From: Micavibrio sp. UBA7689
Lineage (GTDB): Bacteria > Pseudomonadota > Alphaproteobacteria > Micavibrionales > Micavibrionaceae
NCBI GenBank assembly: GCA_002482805.1
Contig: DLGR01000045.1
Span: 142,383 to 206,382 of the forward strand
Reading direction: 5' to 3'
Length of the DNA: 64,000 bases
Part shown: positions 8,617-17,560 of the stretch, one piece after another
Position numbering within the stretch: the first letter of the stretch is position 1
Layout of the letters: each line of letters starts with the position of its first letter
Notes under the pieces: model-generated
Told to the model about the DNA's origin: nothing
Database searches by the model: none
The model's input: the letters and a program-made list of their open reading frames with translations, nothing else
Made by a program: the position numbers and the translations under genes

Positions 8617-9471
8617 TTGAGACTGGCGGCTTTCGCACAATTCGCAATTCTTGCAGGCGTGTTCATTTGTTTGGGCGCGTTTGAAGCTGCCCCCGCGCGC
8701 GCTTCCGCCGTTGACGAAGCGGTACCGCCGCCCACGCAATCCGAATTGATGTCGATCCGCAAAGTAAAAAAATCAGATGACGACGAAGCAGAATCATCGA
8801 TGCCGTACGACATCAGAAACGACGCGATCAAAGAAGCAGCGATGTCTTATGGCGCACGCGGCGGTTTGAACTGGCGCACATATTTCATCCGGAAGGAAAT
8901 GGAAACACGTGCACGGTACCTCGATAAGGTTTTCGACTTCCGACAACTTTTGATCGCTGCCCCTTCGGGTCTTTTGATTGAACCGCCGATCATCTCTGAA
9001 GCTGTTGATGCCACTGCCATCGATCAAGGCGGATTGGAAGCGGCCGTTGCCGACCGCGTTTACAATATCGGGCGCAATGCCAAAATCGTTTCTACCGCGC
9101 GCACATGGAGAGCATATCTGGAGCGCCAATGGGGCAATGTTTCTCCGCCGCCGGATATTCTTCTTCCCGAAAACGCCGAAGAACAGGCGCAATGGAACAC
9201 ATGGTTCGAAGAAGGCTGGCAGGCAGGCGTAGAGCAGGCCGATGAAATTTTCCAGGCCGACCTCAACAAACTCACTTCCGATTATCAAGGCATGGTGCGT
9301 TACCGCTCGCTTCTTTCACAAGGCATGGTATCCCCGCCTTATGCGCTGCAGGTTGACCGCGGCGTAACAGGCGGCGGCAACGCGATGCGTGTCGGCGATC
9401 GTGCCGTCACCATCACAGGCCTGCCCGCCCTTCAGACAGGAACGCAGGAATGGCAGCCCGCAAACCGGTAA
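8617..9471 (+). CDS. dotC: DotC/TraI-like type IVB secretion core protein
   Basis: Exported core-complex protein, 284 residues, starting at TTG with a perfect ribosome site. The signal sequence covers about residues 1-30 (FAQFAILAGVFICLGAFEAA). Family motifs are MSYGARGGLNWRTYFI, LDKVFDFRQLL and LLIEPPIISEA, then the Trp-rich QWNTWFEEGWQAGVEQADEIF. Legionella DotC is a lipoprotein. Here the only early Cys (in VFICLG) lacks a good lipobox, so the protein may be processed by signal peptidase I instead. The 3' end overlaps dotB by 22 bases, which suggests coupled translation. Confidence 0.88.
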   Translation: MRLAAFAQFAILAGVFICLGAFEAAPARASAVDEAVPPPTQSELMSIRKVKKSDDDEAESSMPYDIRNDAIKEAAMSYGARGGLNWRTYFIRKEMETRARYLDKVFDFRQLLIAAPSGLLIEPPIISEAVDATAIDQGGLEAAVADRVYNIGRNAKIVSTARTWRAYLERQWGNVSPPPDILLPENAEEQAQWNTWFEEGWQAGVEQADEIFQADLNKLTSDYQGMVRYRSLLSQGMVSPPYALQVDRGVTGGGNAMRVGDRAVTITGLPALQTGTQEWQPANR

Positions 9472-10619
9472 GCTTACTTAAAGCGAAAGACAACATCGCC
9501 GAAGCTTGGCCCGATGAACCTTCGCGTTTCACCGACGAACTCGTCGATCCTTTTTTGATGTGGTGCGTAAAGAAAAACTCCTCCGATATTTCCATTCAAT
9601 CGGACCGTCCCGCTTATAACGAAATTTACGGCACGCTCTATCCTGGAACATATCGCCCGATCGACGCCGCCGACATGAACGTATTCTTGAATAAGATTTA
9701 TGGCCCCGAAGCAGGCGCACGTCTTGCATCCGGCAACGATCTTGATTTGTCCTACGAAATCCGCCCCGATCGTTACACCCGCATCCGCTTCCGTGTGAAC
9801 ATCACGCCTATATTGTCGCGCGGGAGAGATTCTGCCGCCATCACGATGCGTGTTCTCCCATCCGAACCGCCGAGCATGAAAGATCTGAACGTCGAAGCCG
9901 ATGTTATCAATGCATGGGCGCCGCGTCAGGGCATGGTGGTTATCACGGGTCCGACAGGTTCGGGTAAGACGACGCTCCTCGCCGCGGGTATCCGTATGCT
10001 TATGGAGAGAAAGCGCGGTGCAGGGAAGATCGTCTGCTACGAAGCGCCTATCGAATATGTGTATGACGCGATCAAATCACCGCGCTCCTTGATTTCACAA
10101 ACCGAAATTCCCAAACACCTGCCCGACTTCGCACGCGGTGTGCGTAACGCTCTGCGCCGCAAACCCAATATCATTCTGGTGGGCGAGGCGCGGGACCGCG
10201 AGACGATTGCCGCAGGTATCGAAGCCGCGCAAACGGGACACCTTGTATATACCACGACGCACACGACGGGCGTTGCCGCCACCATTCAACGTATGGTCTC
10301 CGCTTTCGAACCCAGTGAACGTTCCGAGCGCGCCTACGCCCTCATGGAAACGATGCGCCTTGTGGTAACGCAAGCACTGGCCCCCAAAGTCAACGGCGGG
10401 CGCGTGGGTCTTCGTGAATGGATGCGCTTTACGGATGAAGTACGCGACAAATTACTCGCCATGGATTTCCAGATGTGGCCGACCGAGATTCAAAGGATGC
10501 TTCCTTTCTACGGACAGACTATGGCCAAATCCGCGGCGATTGCGTTCGATGCCGGTTTAATTGATCGCCGCAACTACATCATGCTATCATCGTCTTCAGG
10601 TGCCGGCGGAGGCGACTAA
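9450..10619 (+). CDS. dotB: DotB/TraJ secretion ATPase (PilT/VirB11 type)
   Basis: Cytoplasmic hexameric ATPase that powers the type IVB apparatus, 389 residues. The N-terminal domain (1-150) is followed by the RecA-like core with Walker A GPTGSGKTT (167-175), the Asp/Glu box region (ending about 201) and Walker B IILVGEARD (about 241-249). The His box is HLVYTTTHTTGVAATIQRM. The closest functional families are Legionella DotB and IncI TraJ, which group with PilT. The context dotD-dotC-dotB-icmT makes DotB rather than a pilus retraction motor. It overlaps dotC upstream and shares one base with icmT (TAATG). Confidence 0.93.
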   Translation: MAARKPVSLLKAKDNIAEAWPDEPSRFTDELVDPFLMWCVKKNSSDISIQSDRPAYNEIYGTLYPGTYRPIDAADMNVFLNKIYGPEAGARLASGNDLDLSYEIRPDRYTRIRFRVNITPILSRGRDSAAITMRVLPSEPPSMKDLNVEADVINAWAPRQGMVVITGPTGSGKTTLLAAGIRMLMERKRGAGKIVCYEAPIEYVYDAIKSPRSLISQTEIPKHLPDFARGVRNALRRKPNIILVGEARDRETIAAGIEAAQTGHLVYTTTHTTGVAATIQRMVSAFEPSERSERAYALMETMRLVVTQALAPKVNGGRVGLREWMRFTDEVRDKLLAMDFQMWPTEIQRMLPFYGQTMAKSAAIAFDAGLIDRRNYIMLSSSSGAGGGD

Positions 10620-10918
10620 TGTCCCAAAAAGAAGATACAGACGAGGAACGGGCGAACTGGCACTGGAGAAACTCCATGCGCCCCGTGCGCTTTTTTGCGC
10701 TCGACGTGCGCGCGGGTATTCCGTTCTTCATCCTGCTGTTCTATTTCCGCCCCATCACGCTTGTTTTGGTGGTTCTCTCCACCACGGCCTTTATGATGAT
10801 GGAAAAACGGGGTTTAAGCTTCGATGCCTCCATGCGCGCCTTGCGTTCTTGGCTTTTGGGGCAAAAACGCAGCGCGTGGCTGAAGATACGCCGCCGCCGC
10901 ATGATCGATTTCGGCTGA
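10619..10918 (+). CDS. icmT: IcmT/TraK-like type IVB secretion membrane protein
   Basis: Small inner-membrane protein, 99 residues. The family signature WHWRNSMRPVRFFALDVRAG (about 16-35) precedes a hydrophobic hairpin (IPFFILLFYFRPITLVLVVL, about 36-60). The tail FDASMRALRSWLLGQKRSAW is basic, as in IcmT. IcmT is a required component of the Legionella Dot/Icm machine whose exact position is uncertain. The start codon overlaps the dotB stop, so the two are cotranslated. Confidence 0.88.
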   Translation: MSQKEDTDEERANWHWRNSMRPVRFFALDVRAGIPFFILLFYFRPITLVLVVLSTTAFMMMEKRGLSFDASMRALRSWLLGQKRSAWLKIRRRRMIDFG

Positions 10919-11001
10919 AATAGCGGCGACTTTCCCTTGAAACTTCCGCTGTGATTCATTAGTTTACGCAGAACACACCCATTTTTCGTAAAGGCTTAAC
11001 G

Positions 11002-12087
11002 ATGACACGTTTCACGAGCGTTAAAATTGCATTGCTGGCAGGCGTGCTTATTTCTTCCGTGCCTGCACAGGCAGGATTTGAATTCACGCCGGCTTCCAAG
11101 CCTGCGGCCGCAGAAGCGCCCGTTCCCGAAGCGAATGCCCCGATGAATCTGGTACCGGTAACCGTACCGCCCGTCGCGCAAATGCCGCTCGCCGATACGA
11201 TGGTCGAAGCCATCGTGGAAGGTCCAGATCGTGACAAGGTTATTTCCAAACCTGTCAGCGCCGCCGTACCCGAAGTCAGTCTAGAACCTGAAACACCGGT
11301 TTATGTCCGCCGCCAGAAAAACCCGATTACAGCGCAGGCGCAAAAAGCCCAACCGATGGATGCGGAAATTCTGCTCCGCGCCACCGAACCCGTGGAAGAT
11401 ATCAATGCCGCGCTGGTGATTGACCCGTATCCTTTGGAAGACCAAGCCGTTCATAACGGCGATATGGCAACGCTGCCTGTGGAACAAGCAATGATGGAAG
11501 AAACAGGCGCGCTGCGTCCCGTTGGCGTTCCCGGCACCAACAACAAGGCAGGCATGTTGGCACGCGCGAACATTTCCGCACGCCACGACAAAGGCAACCA
11601 GTATCAAAACACGACGGGCAGAAAAATTTCGAAAGCGATCAACATTTCCTCTATGACGCCGATTCCGGGCGGGGAAGGCGAGCCTTTGAAACCGCTTACG
11701 GATCCTGTCGAACAACAGGTTCTGCCGCCAATTGCACCTAAACAAGTGGCACAATCTGTCGTGCAACCCGTTACCGCCGCTGCGCCGCGCATGCCGCAAC
11801 CTGCGCCCGTAATAACGCCCGCGCAACAAGCACAAGCAACGCCCGCCAACACGGGCTTCACCGAAGCCGTAGGTTTTGGCCGCGATCTTCCGCTCGCGCT
11901 GGCTTTGAGCCAGGTCGTACCACCCGATTACAGCTATGCTTTTTCGCCTGATGTGAATGTGGGCACGAATGTGTCATGGCAGGGTGGAAAGCCTTGGAAT
12001 CAAGTACTGGATGAAATGCTCGCGCCGAACGGCATGCGCGCCGTGATCGAAAACAACACGATCACGATCCGCTCCGCGAATTCCTGA
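11002..12087 (+). CDS. exported protein with C-terminal TcpQ-like domain
   Basis: Periplasmic or outer-membrane protein of 361 residues. A signal peptide (residues 1-23, ending SVPAQA) leads into about 250 residues of low-complexity Pro/Ala/Val-rich sequence without predicted fold. The C-terminal 75 residues contain VGFGRDLPLALALSQVVPPD, YSYAFSPDVNVGTNVSWQGG and VIENNTITIRSA. This resembles the TcpQ/secretin-N0 type domain of pilus and type IVB assemblies, the same fold class as DotD. It closes block A of the locus, 83 bases after icmT, where IncI plasmids have traL. It is probably a second N0-like partner of the core; that role is inferred. Confidence 0.7.
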   Translation: MTRFTSVKIALLAGVLISSVPAQAGFEFTPASKPAAAEAPVPEANAPMNLVPVTVPPVAQMPLADTMVEAIVEGPDRDKVISKPVSAAVPEVSLEPETPVYVRRQKNPITAQAQKAQPMDAEILLRATEPVEDINAALVIDPYPLEDQAVHNGDMATLPVEQAMMEETGALRPVGVPGTNNKAGMLARANISARHDKGNQYQNTTGRKISKAINISSMTPIPGGEGEPLKPLTDPVEQQVLPPIAPKQVAQSVVQPVTAAAPRMPQPAPVITPAQQAQATPANTGFTEAVGFGRDLPLALALSQVVPPDYSYAFSPDVNVGTNVSWQGGKPWNQVLDEMLAPNGMRAVIENNTITIRSANS

Positions 12088-12097
12088 TATCTAGAAA

Positions 12098-13225
12098 TTA
12101 CGATAGGAAGTTGGATAAGGTTAACTGCGCTACAAGTGCGGTGACCTGATACGACGCCTGCAATTGTGTCTGCAATTGCAGGATTTTCGCAGAAGCTTCG
12201 GTCGTATCCACATCCTCGATCTCGCCGATAATGTCTTTAAAGGCATTGATCTGGTCCGTGTTGGAATCCTTGACGAGCTTAATCTGCGCCTGCACTTGCG
12301 CCAAATCGAATTGATCTTGCGTAAGATCTTTTACCGCAATGGATAACGAAGCCGTCAGGTCGTTGATAACCGCGAAGAAGCTTTCCTGTTTTGCCGCAGG
12401 CGGGTAAGGGGCCGTGTCTTCCGCAAACGTGGTGGCTGTCGGATCGTTCAAAGCGCCGGGTGCGTATTGTACGGGCGGCAGGGATTGCAACACACCCAAT
12501 ATGCGCACTATTTCGCGCAAAGACGGGTCGTTGGCCAGCTTCGTATAATCAAATTCCGAAGTATCGGAAACACGCACGATTGTCTTGCCCGCGGTGTTGG
12601 TGGTCAGCGGATTGGAAAAACCCAGCGTAGTTTCATTGACGGCTTTGTAGGATGCGATGAACTGGTCCGTCGTGATGGTGCCGTCGCCCCAATCGCCGAT
12701 CATGCCGCTAGCGACCAGCGGCGGGTTGGTAAGATCTGATTCATCGGGAATAAACTCACCGAGCGCGCCTTCAAACAGACCGCCTTCATCGATGGGTCTT
12801 TCCGATGTGTCTCCGCCCGCGAACAGATAACGATCGCCGTCCTTTTGATTCATGATGTCTTTGACAAAGCTGAGCACGCTGCGTGTCAGTTGCTGGATGC
12901 TTTCAAAATCCGGAAAGTCGCCTTCCTGCACGGCGACGCGCAACCCGTCCAGAATATGGTCGGCCTGATCTTTAACTTCTCCCAGCGCGGTCTGCATCAA
13001 ATTGATGCGGCGGTTGGCGTTGGTGATGTTATCGGAATAAATAGTCAGCTCGTTGACGCTCACACGCGCTCTGGACGTGCGCATGATTTCGGATCCAAGA
13101 CCGGAAAGTTTTTGGGTTTTTTTACCCGAGGAAATCTGCACGGTCAAATCGCCCAGCTGTTGCTGCTGCGTTCTTAATCGCGATATCTGGTCCAGAAACT
13201 GACCCAATGTCGATATACCTGCCAT
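12098..13225 (-). CDS. flgL: flagellar hook-associated protein FlgL (HAP3)
   Basis: Extracellular junction protein between hook and filament, 375 residues. It has the flagellin-like N-terminal coiled-coil (ISTLGQFLDQISRLRTQQQQ, then LTVQISSGKK and INLMQTALGEVKDQADHIL) and the matching C-terminal helix (LQTQLQASYQVTALVAQLTL). It has no signal peptide, as expected for flagellar type III export. It is transcribed toward block A of the secretion locus and ends 10 bases from the TcpQ-like gene in convergent orientation. It follows flgK with 21 bases between. Confidence 0.92.
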   Translation of the reverse strand: MAGISTLGQFLDQISRLRTQQQQLGDLTVQISSGKKTQKLSGLGSEIMRTSRARVSVNELTIYSDNITNANRRINLMQTALGEVKDQADHILDGLRVAVQEGDFPDFESIQQLTRSVLSFVKDIMNQKDGDRYLFAGGDTSERPIDEGGLFEGALGEFIPDESDLTNPPLVASGMIGDWGDGTITTDQFIASYKAVNETTLGFSNPLTTNTAGKTIVRVSDTSEFDYTKLANDPSLREIVRILGVLQSLPPVQYAPGALNDPTATTFAEDTAPYPPAAKQESFFAVINDLTASLSIAVKDLTQDQFDLAQVQAQIKLVKDSNTDQINAFKDIIGEIEDVDTTEASAKILQLQTQLQASYQVTALVAQLTLSNFLS

Positions 13226-13246
13226 GTTAATCTCCTTGTATTCTCA

Positions 13247-15685
13247 TTATACGGCCGCCAGAAGTTCGTCGAACATTTCGCTTGCGGCGCTTACGGCTCT
13301 GGCCGATGCCGCATAGGCGGTTTGTATGACGATCAACATGGAAAGCTCTTCATCTATATTGACGGTTGATTCATTCAGGAATCTTTCCTGCAGAATATCG
13401 CGTAGCGTGCTTTCGTCCGCGATGGCGCTGTCATTCAAAATCACGTCCTGCGCATGCGCGTTGACGATCTTTTGCGAAAAATCGATGATCCCCTGACCGC
13501 TCAGAATGCCCGTGCGCGTATCAAATCCGGGGCCGAGGAAGTCGCGGCGGAAAGGAACGAAAATGCCGGAACCCGCTTCGGTTTCCGATCCGTACAGAAC
13601 GTCTTCGACGGCGTTGATTTGCGTGACTGTGGGTCCTGCGACCGTATAGCTGCCGAACAGGGCGCTTACGACATTCACGCCGCTGGGAAGAGCGGCAAGG
13701 GCGGGGTTGACCGCACCTGTTGTTGTACCGGGGCCGGAAATAATGCGCATATCACCGCCGAATTCGGGGCCGCCGTTGGAATCATCTATGCCGGGGCGTA
13801 GCGTGATAAAGCCGGTCAAAGCGTCGAATACCACATGGAGTCCGGGAATGCCCGTTTGTGTTGCGGGATTGTATTCCAGCTTGGCGATAAGATCGGTAAC
13901 GTCTTCGCCGGGTTCTATCGTGACGCGGTGGAACTGGCCATTGCCGATCTGAATGTCGAAATAGGGATCTTCGGTTATATACGTGCCTTCGTTCAGACCC
14001 AAAGCTTCGAAAGCATCTGTGCCCATACCGCCCGGAAAACTGCTGGCGTCATAGGCCACGTTACCGCTGGAGTTGATGACAAGCTGTCCGTGTGTGTTGC
14101 GGGTTGCCGATGCGGTTAATCCTGCAGGAAGACCCGCCAAGGCTATCTGGTCGTTGACCATGGCGATAATCTGGTCAAGCGCATCGTTGATGCCGGGGCC
14201 GGGCGGATAGAGGCCACCCGCTACACTCAGATCAACGCCGATCGTTACAGGGCCAAGGCCCAACCGCGGTTCGCTGAAAGTTATTCGGAATTGGTCTTGG
14301 TTAGGCCAGTTGGGGAAATAATCCTGCAAATCATCGGCGATATCATTGCCGCCTGGCACCCCGTCATCGATTTGCGGGAAGTCGGATAAATCGATCCCCT
14401 GCACGATATTGTTGGTAGAGGTAAGGCCGAGCCATGTCTGCAAATCCGTGGCGGGGCCGACGAAATTCAAATCCGTATCGCCCTCGATTTGTTGATAGTT
14501 GATGGTGCCGAAACCGAATTCGATAACACGGCGGATGACTTCGTTCGATGCTGTGGGAATAGAAACATCCGATGTGTAGGTTCCTTGTTGCAGCAGTGTG
14601 ACATCGTTGCGGATATTCTGGTTTACCTGAATGACCGATGCAAAACCCACATATGTAACAGGTGTGCCAAGTGTTGTGTCCGGCGGTGTATCGAGCGGAA
14701 CAATGCCCGAAGGATCCGTGAATAAGCGCAAGCCTTGTGCATCGAGGCGGAGTGCCAGTTTGTGCGCCATCTCGTCGATATGGGTCTGATAACGCATCAG
14801 TGTTTCGTCGCGTAGCTCGATAAGACCGCCAAGCTTGCCGCCGAGGTCGGTTCTCGTGACGTCGAACGCGCTGGGCACATCGAGCGGATTGCCGCCCACA
14901 TAAACGCCTGCGGCAGACAAGGGGTAGGTGGTCGTCGCGCCGAGTGCGATAGGATCGAAATAAATTTCGGTGGCGACTTCATCGGCCAGCTGCACGCCCG
15001 TCGAGGTCTGCAAGACGATAACGTTATCGCCGCGCGTGAACATGGTAAGGTCGATGAGCGTGGAAAGCTCCTTGATCGCCTCGTCGCGCTGGTCTTCGAT
15101 GCCCGCGATCGAGCGTCCGGTAGCGTACGAGCTTTTGATCTGAGCGTTGAGGTCTGCGACCGTTTGCAAGACATCGTTGATGCGTGTGACGGTTTCTGCC
15201 ATGTCGTCCTGCGCTTCGTTGCGCAAATCCGTGACCAGTTGTCCGAACTCGTTGAATTTGTTGGCTACCGTAATCGCCTGACTGAGGGTGGATTGCAGGA
15301 GCGAGCCTTCGCCCGGGGAATCGGACAGGGCGGCGAATTTATCCTTCAGCTGGGCAATTTGTGCCGCTATAGACAACTCTTTATTCGTAGGACCGTGGAA
15401 TTTCTCGATCCGATCCAGATAGGCGGCCTTGGTATCCAGGGCGGACACCGCGCTGATCTGGGTCCAAAGCTCTTTTTCCAGATTAAGGTCAACTTTGCGG
15501 ATCATGGTTTCGGCCTGCACACCGACCAATTGTCCAGTAGAATTAATAACTTGGCTGCTTTGCGGAAGTATTTTTCGGGTGTAGCCGGGGGTGGTCGCGT
15601 TGGCGACGTTGTTGGATATGATGTTCAGCTGCTGCTGGGCCACACGAAGGCCGGAAAGCGCGGCGTTTAATGCCTGAAACGTCAT
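13247..15685 (-). CDS. flgK: flagellar hook-associated protein FlgK (HAP1)
   Basis: Hook-filament junction protein, 812 residues. The N-terminus MTFQALNAALSGLRVAQQQL is followed by the rod/hook signature NIISNNVANATTPGYTRK. The C-terminal helix (SMLIVIQTAYAASARAVSAA, then EMFDELLAAV) pairs with it. The central variable region is long: many FlgK proteins have 450-650 residues, so this one has extra surface domains. It is the first gene of a flgK-flgL unit. No other flagellar gene is in the window, so the rest of the flagellar regulon lies elsewhere. Confidence 0.93.
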   Translation of the reverse strand: MTFQALNAALSGLRVAQQQLNIISNNVANATTPGYTRKILPQSSQVINSTGQLVGVQAETMIRKVDLNLEKELWTQISAVSALDTKAAYLDRIEKFHGPTNKELSIAAQIAQLKDKFAALSDSPGEGSLLQSTLSQAITVANKFNEFGQLVTDLRNEAQDDMAETVTRINDVLQTVADLNAQIKSSYATGRSIAGIEDQRDEAIKELSTLIDLTMFTRGDNVIVLQTSTGVQLADEVATEIYFDPIALGATTTYPLSAAGVYVGGNPLDVPSAFDVTRTDLGGKLGGLIELRDETLMRYQTHIDEMAHKLALRLDAQGLRLFTDPSGIVPLDTPPDTTLGTPVTYVGFASVIQVNQNIRNDVTLLQQGTYTSDVSIPTASNEVIRRVIEFGFGTINYQQIEGDTDLNFVGPATDLQTWLGLTSTNNIVQGIDLSDFPQIDDGVPGGNDIADDLQDYFPNWPNQDQFRITFSEPRLGLGPVTIGVDLSVAGGLYPPGPGINDALDQIIAMVNDQIALAGLPAGLTASATRNTHGQLVINSSGNVAYDASSFPGGMGTDAFEALGLNEGTYITEDPYFDIQIGNGQFHRVTIEPGEDVTDLIAKLEYNPATQTGIPGLHVVFDALTGFITLRPGIDDSNGGPEFGGDMRIISGPGTTTGAVNPALAALPSGVNVVSALFGSYTVAGPTVTQINAVEDVLYGSETEAGSGIFVPFRRDFLGPGFDTRTGILSGQGIIDFSQKIVNAHAQDVILNDSAIADESTLRDILQERFLNESTVNIDEELSMLIVIQTAYAASARAVSAASEMFDELLAAV

Positions 15686-15791
15686 ACGTCCTTGTCCTTA
15701 CAAAATCCTGTCGGGGCCTTCTAAGGGGCCCGATTCATATATCAGGAGATATCTTGCAAGGACGGTGCCAAAACCGCGGCCTTTGGGGGGA

Positions 15792-16976
15792 TTAGGGCGC
15801 TTCGGTGGCGTCGTTGGTAGGGGTGGAGAACAAGGCGCTTTCGGTTGCCGCATAGGTCGAATCCGCGTTGTTGCGCAGGCGCATTTCAAGGATCATGGAA
15901 AGCAGCATTTCCCTGCGCAGATAGGCGGCGTGTATGTCGCGGTCCTGCATCAGTTTGACCGCCTTCATCGCCGCACGGATACGCTGGACGTTGGCGGGCT
16001 TATCATAAAGGCCTGCGTAGAAGTTCGGACTTTGATAGATCTTTTTGGTCAAAAGTTCCATCTGTGCGTAGTAACTCGGACTTTCCCCGAGTTGCGCCGT
16101 AATCTCGTCATCACCTACACCGAATTCACGGAGTAGCGCGCGCAAATAAGGGCCGTTGCTTATCGTTTCCGGCGCCGCTGTTTTCATGGCGATGATATTG
16201 GCGAAAGAGTTTCTGGCGATGCCGCGCATCGCGATGATCGAGCGCAGGTTGGCGTAATGATATTGGTATTTGTGCTGATCCATCACGGTGGTGGGAAGCT
16301 TTTCGTTTTGCTTGTGTGCGAAAAGATTGTTGAGCAAAGCGAATACGGCTTCTTCGTCATCGGTTCCTTCTGCGTTGGACATATCGATATCCAGCGATAG
16401 GGGTTGGTCCACAGTCACCGTGTAGTTGATGTCGCGGTTACGCATGGCGGGCAGCGTCGCGGTAGGGCACAGCGTTCCTAATCCGCCGCCATTGTCGCCG
16501 CGGTCGCAGAATGTGCTCCGGAATTTCTTCAGGCGCGAAAGACGGTCGGTATCGGCAGCTCTTCCAGTGCTGTCGCCGTTGCCGGTTTCACGCTGCTGCA
16601 TGAATTGGACCAGCGCGGTGCGCGTAATGGTGGTGCGTTCTTCGGTTTGATAAAGGTCTCGCGCGAATGTGCCGAAGGTACACATCTGCTCGCTCGGCTG
16701 GTAATCCCTATGCGCTTCGGCAAGTTTTTCTTGGAATAGGCGCTGCGTTTCCAATTGATGCTTGGCGTCCAGCATCATGCCGATGGCCAATATCTGCAAT
16801 TCCATCATGACCGAAGCTTGTTCGGCCATACGTTGCATGGATGCTATCCATATGGTTCTCAAATCATTGGAATAATCATCAGGCTGATTGCCGATGGCGT
16901 GCGAGGACTTTGCCCCCGCACCCAAAAAGCCGCAGACCAAAACAAGTGCCAGAAATAATTTGAAAGAACGCATCAT
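15792..16976 (-). CDS. exported protein, triplicated unknown family, copy A
   Basis: Unrecognised secreted or periplasmic protein of about 394 residues, starting at MMRSFKLFLALVLVCGFLGA, which is a signal peptide. It shares with copies B and C a block LDAKHQLETQRLFQ, the motif MCTFGT, a cysteine pair around a GDN (C-DRGDNGGGLGTLC), SPSYYAQMELLTKK and a C-terminal helix rich in LRREMLLSMILE. It is the shortest and most divergent copy, with DYQPSEQ where the others have DYHPSEG. Its start overlaps the stop of the preceding gene (ATGA), so it is translated last in a four-gene operon. A link to the flanking type IVB secretion genes is likely from position but unproven. Confidence 0.75.
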   Translation of the reverse strand: MMRSFKLFLALVLVCGFLGAGAKSSHAIGNQPDDYSNDLRTIWIASMQRMAEQASVMMELQILAIGMMLDAKHQLETQRLFQEKLAEAHRDYQPSEQMCTFGTFARDLYQTEERTTITRTALVQFMQQRETGNGDSTGRAADTDRLSRLKKFRSTFCDRGDNGGGLGTLCPTATLPAMRNRDINYTVTVDQPLSLDIDMSNAEGTDDEEAVFALLNNLFAHKQNEKLPTTVMDQHKYQYHYANLRSIIAMRGIARNSFANIIAMKTAAPETISNGPYLRALLREFGVGDDEITAQLGESPSYYAQMELLTKKIYQSPNFYAGLYDKPANVQRIRAAMKAVKLMQDRDIHAAYLRREMLLSMILEMRLRNNADSTYAATESALFSTPTNDATEAP

Positions 16977-17560
16977 GCTCCCAAACCTTCCGGAATTTGG
17001 TGGCACACTTTGATATCGCGCCCATTGATTTCCACGCAGGCTTTGATGGATTTATCCTCGTTCAAATCGGAGACAAATTCCATCCTGCCGCTCCAATCCA
17101 TCGGGATATCCGTAAAAGACGCGCGGCCGTTGAGAGCGAGCGTGACCGTATCGTCGGCGCCGAAACCATCGATCAGAACGCTTATCTTTTTACGATCCTG
17201 CGATACGGTGAAAACGAAATCCTGCGCGCCCGCATCGTCGCCGGAATAGAAGGAAGACGAAACTATGTAAGGTAAGGAAATTTTCTGGGCTGCCGGAAGA
17301 TCAAAGTTGCCGTCTCCGGCGCTTAACTCGGTTATACCGCTCCCATCTTGCAATGTTGCAGAAATTCTTCCTGCTTCATTCCCCGCATAACTTAAAATGG
17401 CGGAAGGCTTTTCCGGATTCTTTTCAACCAAAGCAAACGTAACAAGAGTCAAAAGCGCGATCACAGCCGTTATGCCGGCAAAAGCTTTACGGGAATGTCT
17501 CTTTGTTTGCGGGCGGTCTTGCGTCATGTGCTTACCATCGCTTCCCGTTCTATGGTGCAT
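16973..17560 (-). CDS. unknown single-pass exported protein within the triplicated-family operon
   Basis: Unrecognised protein of 195 residues. A basic N-terminus is followed by one hydrophobic helix (FAGITAVIALLTLVTFALV, about 28-46), which may be an anchor or signal sequence. The remainder looks beta-rich (ISLPYIVSSSFYSGDDAG, then QDFVFTVSQDRKKISVLIDG) and ends with two cysteines (KACVEI, IKVCHQIP). It overlaps copy B upstream by 11 bases and copy A downstream by 4, so it is translated with both. An ATG 33 bases later (MTQDRPQTKR) is an alternative start that would remove the overlap. It is not a paralogue of its neighbours. Confidence 0.65.
   Translation of the reverse strand: MHHRTGSDGKHMTQDRPQTKRHSRKAFAGITAVIALLTLVTFALVEKNPEKPSAILSYAGNEAGRISATLQDGSGITELSAGDGNFDLPAAQKISLPYIVSSSFYSGDDAGAQDFVFTVSQDRKKISVLIDGFGADDTVTLALNGRASFTDIPMDWSGRMEFVSDLNEDKSIKACVEINGRDIKVCHQIPEGLGA

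Noticed and set aside
9450..10619. PilT pilus retraction ATPase
   Set aside because: The fold class is the same, but the neighbours dotD, dotC and icmT and the overlapping reading frames identify it as DotB.
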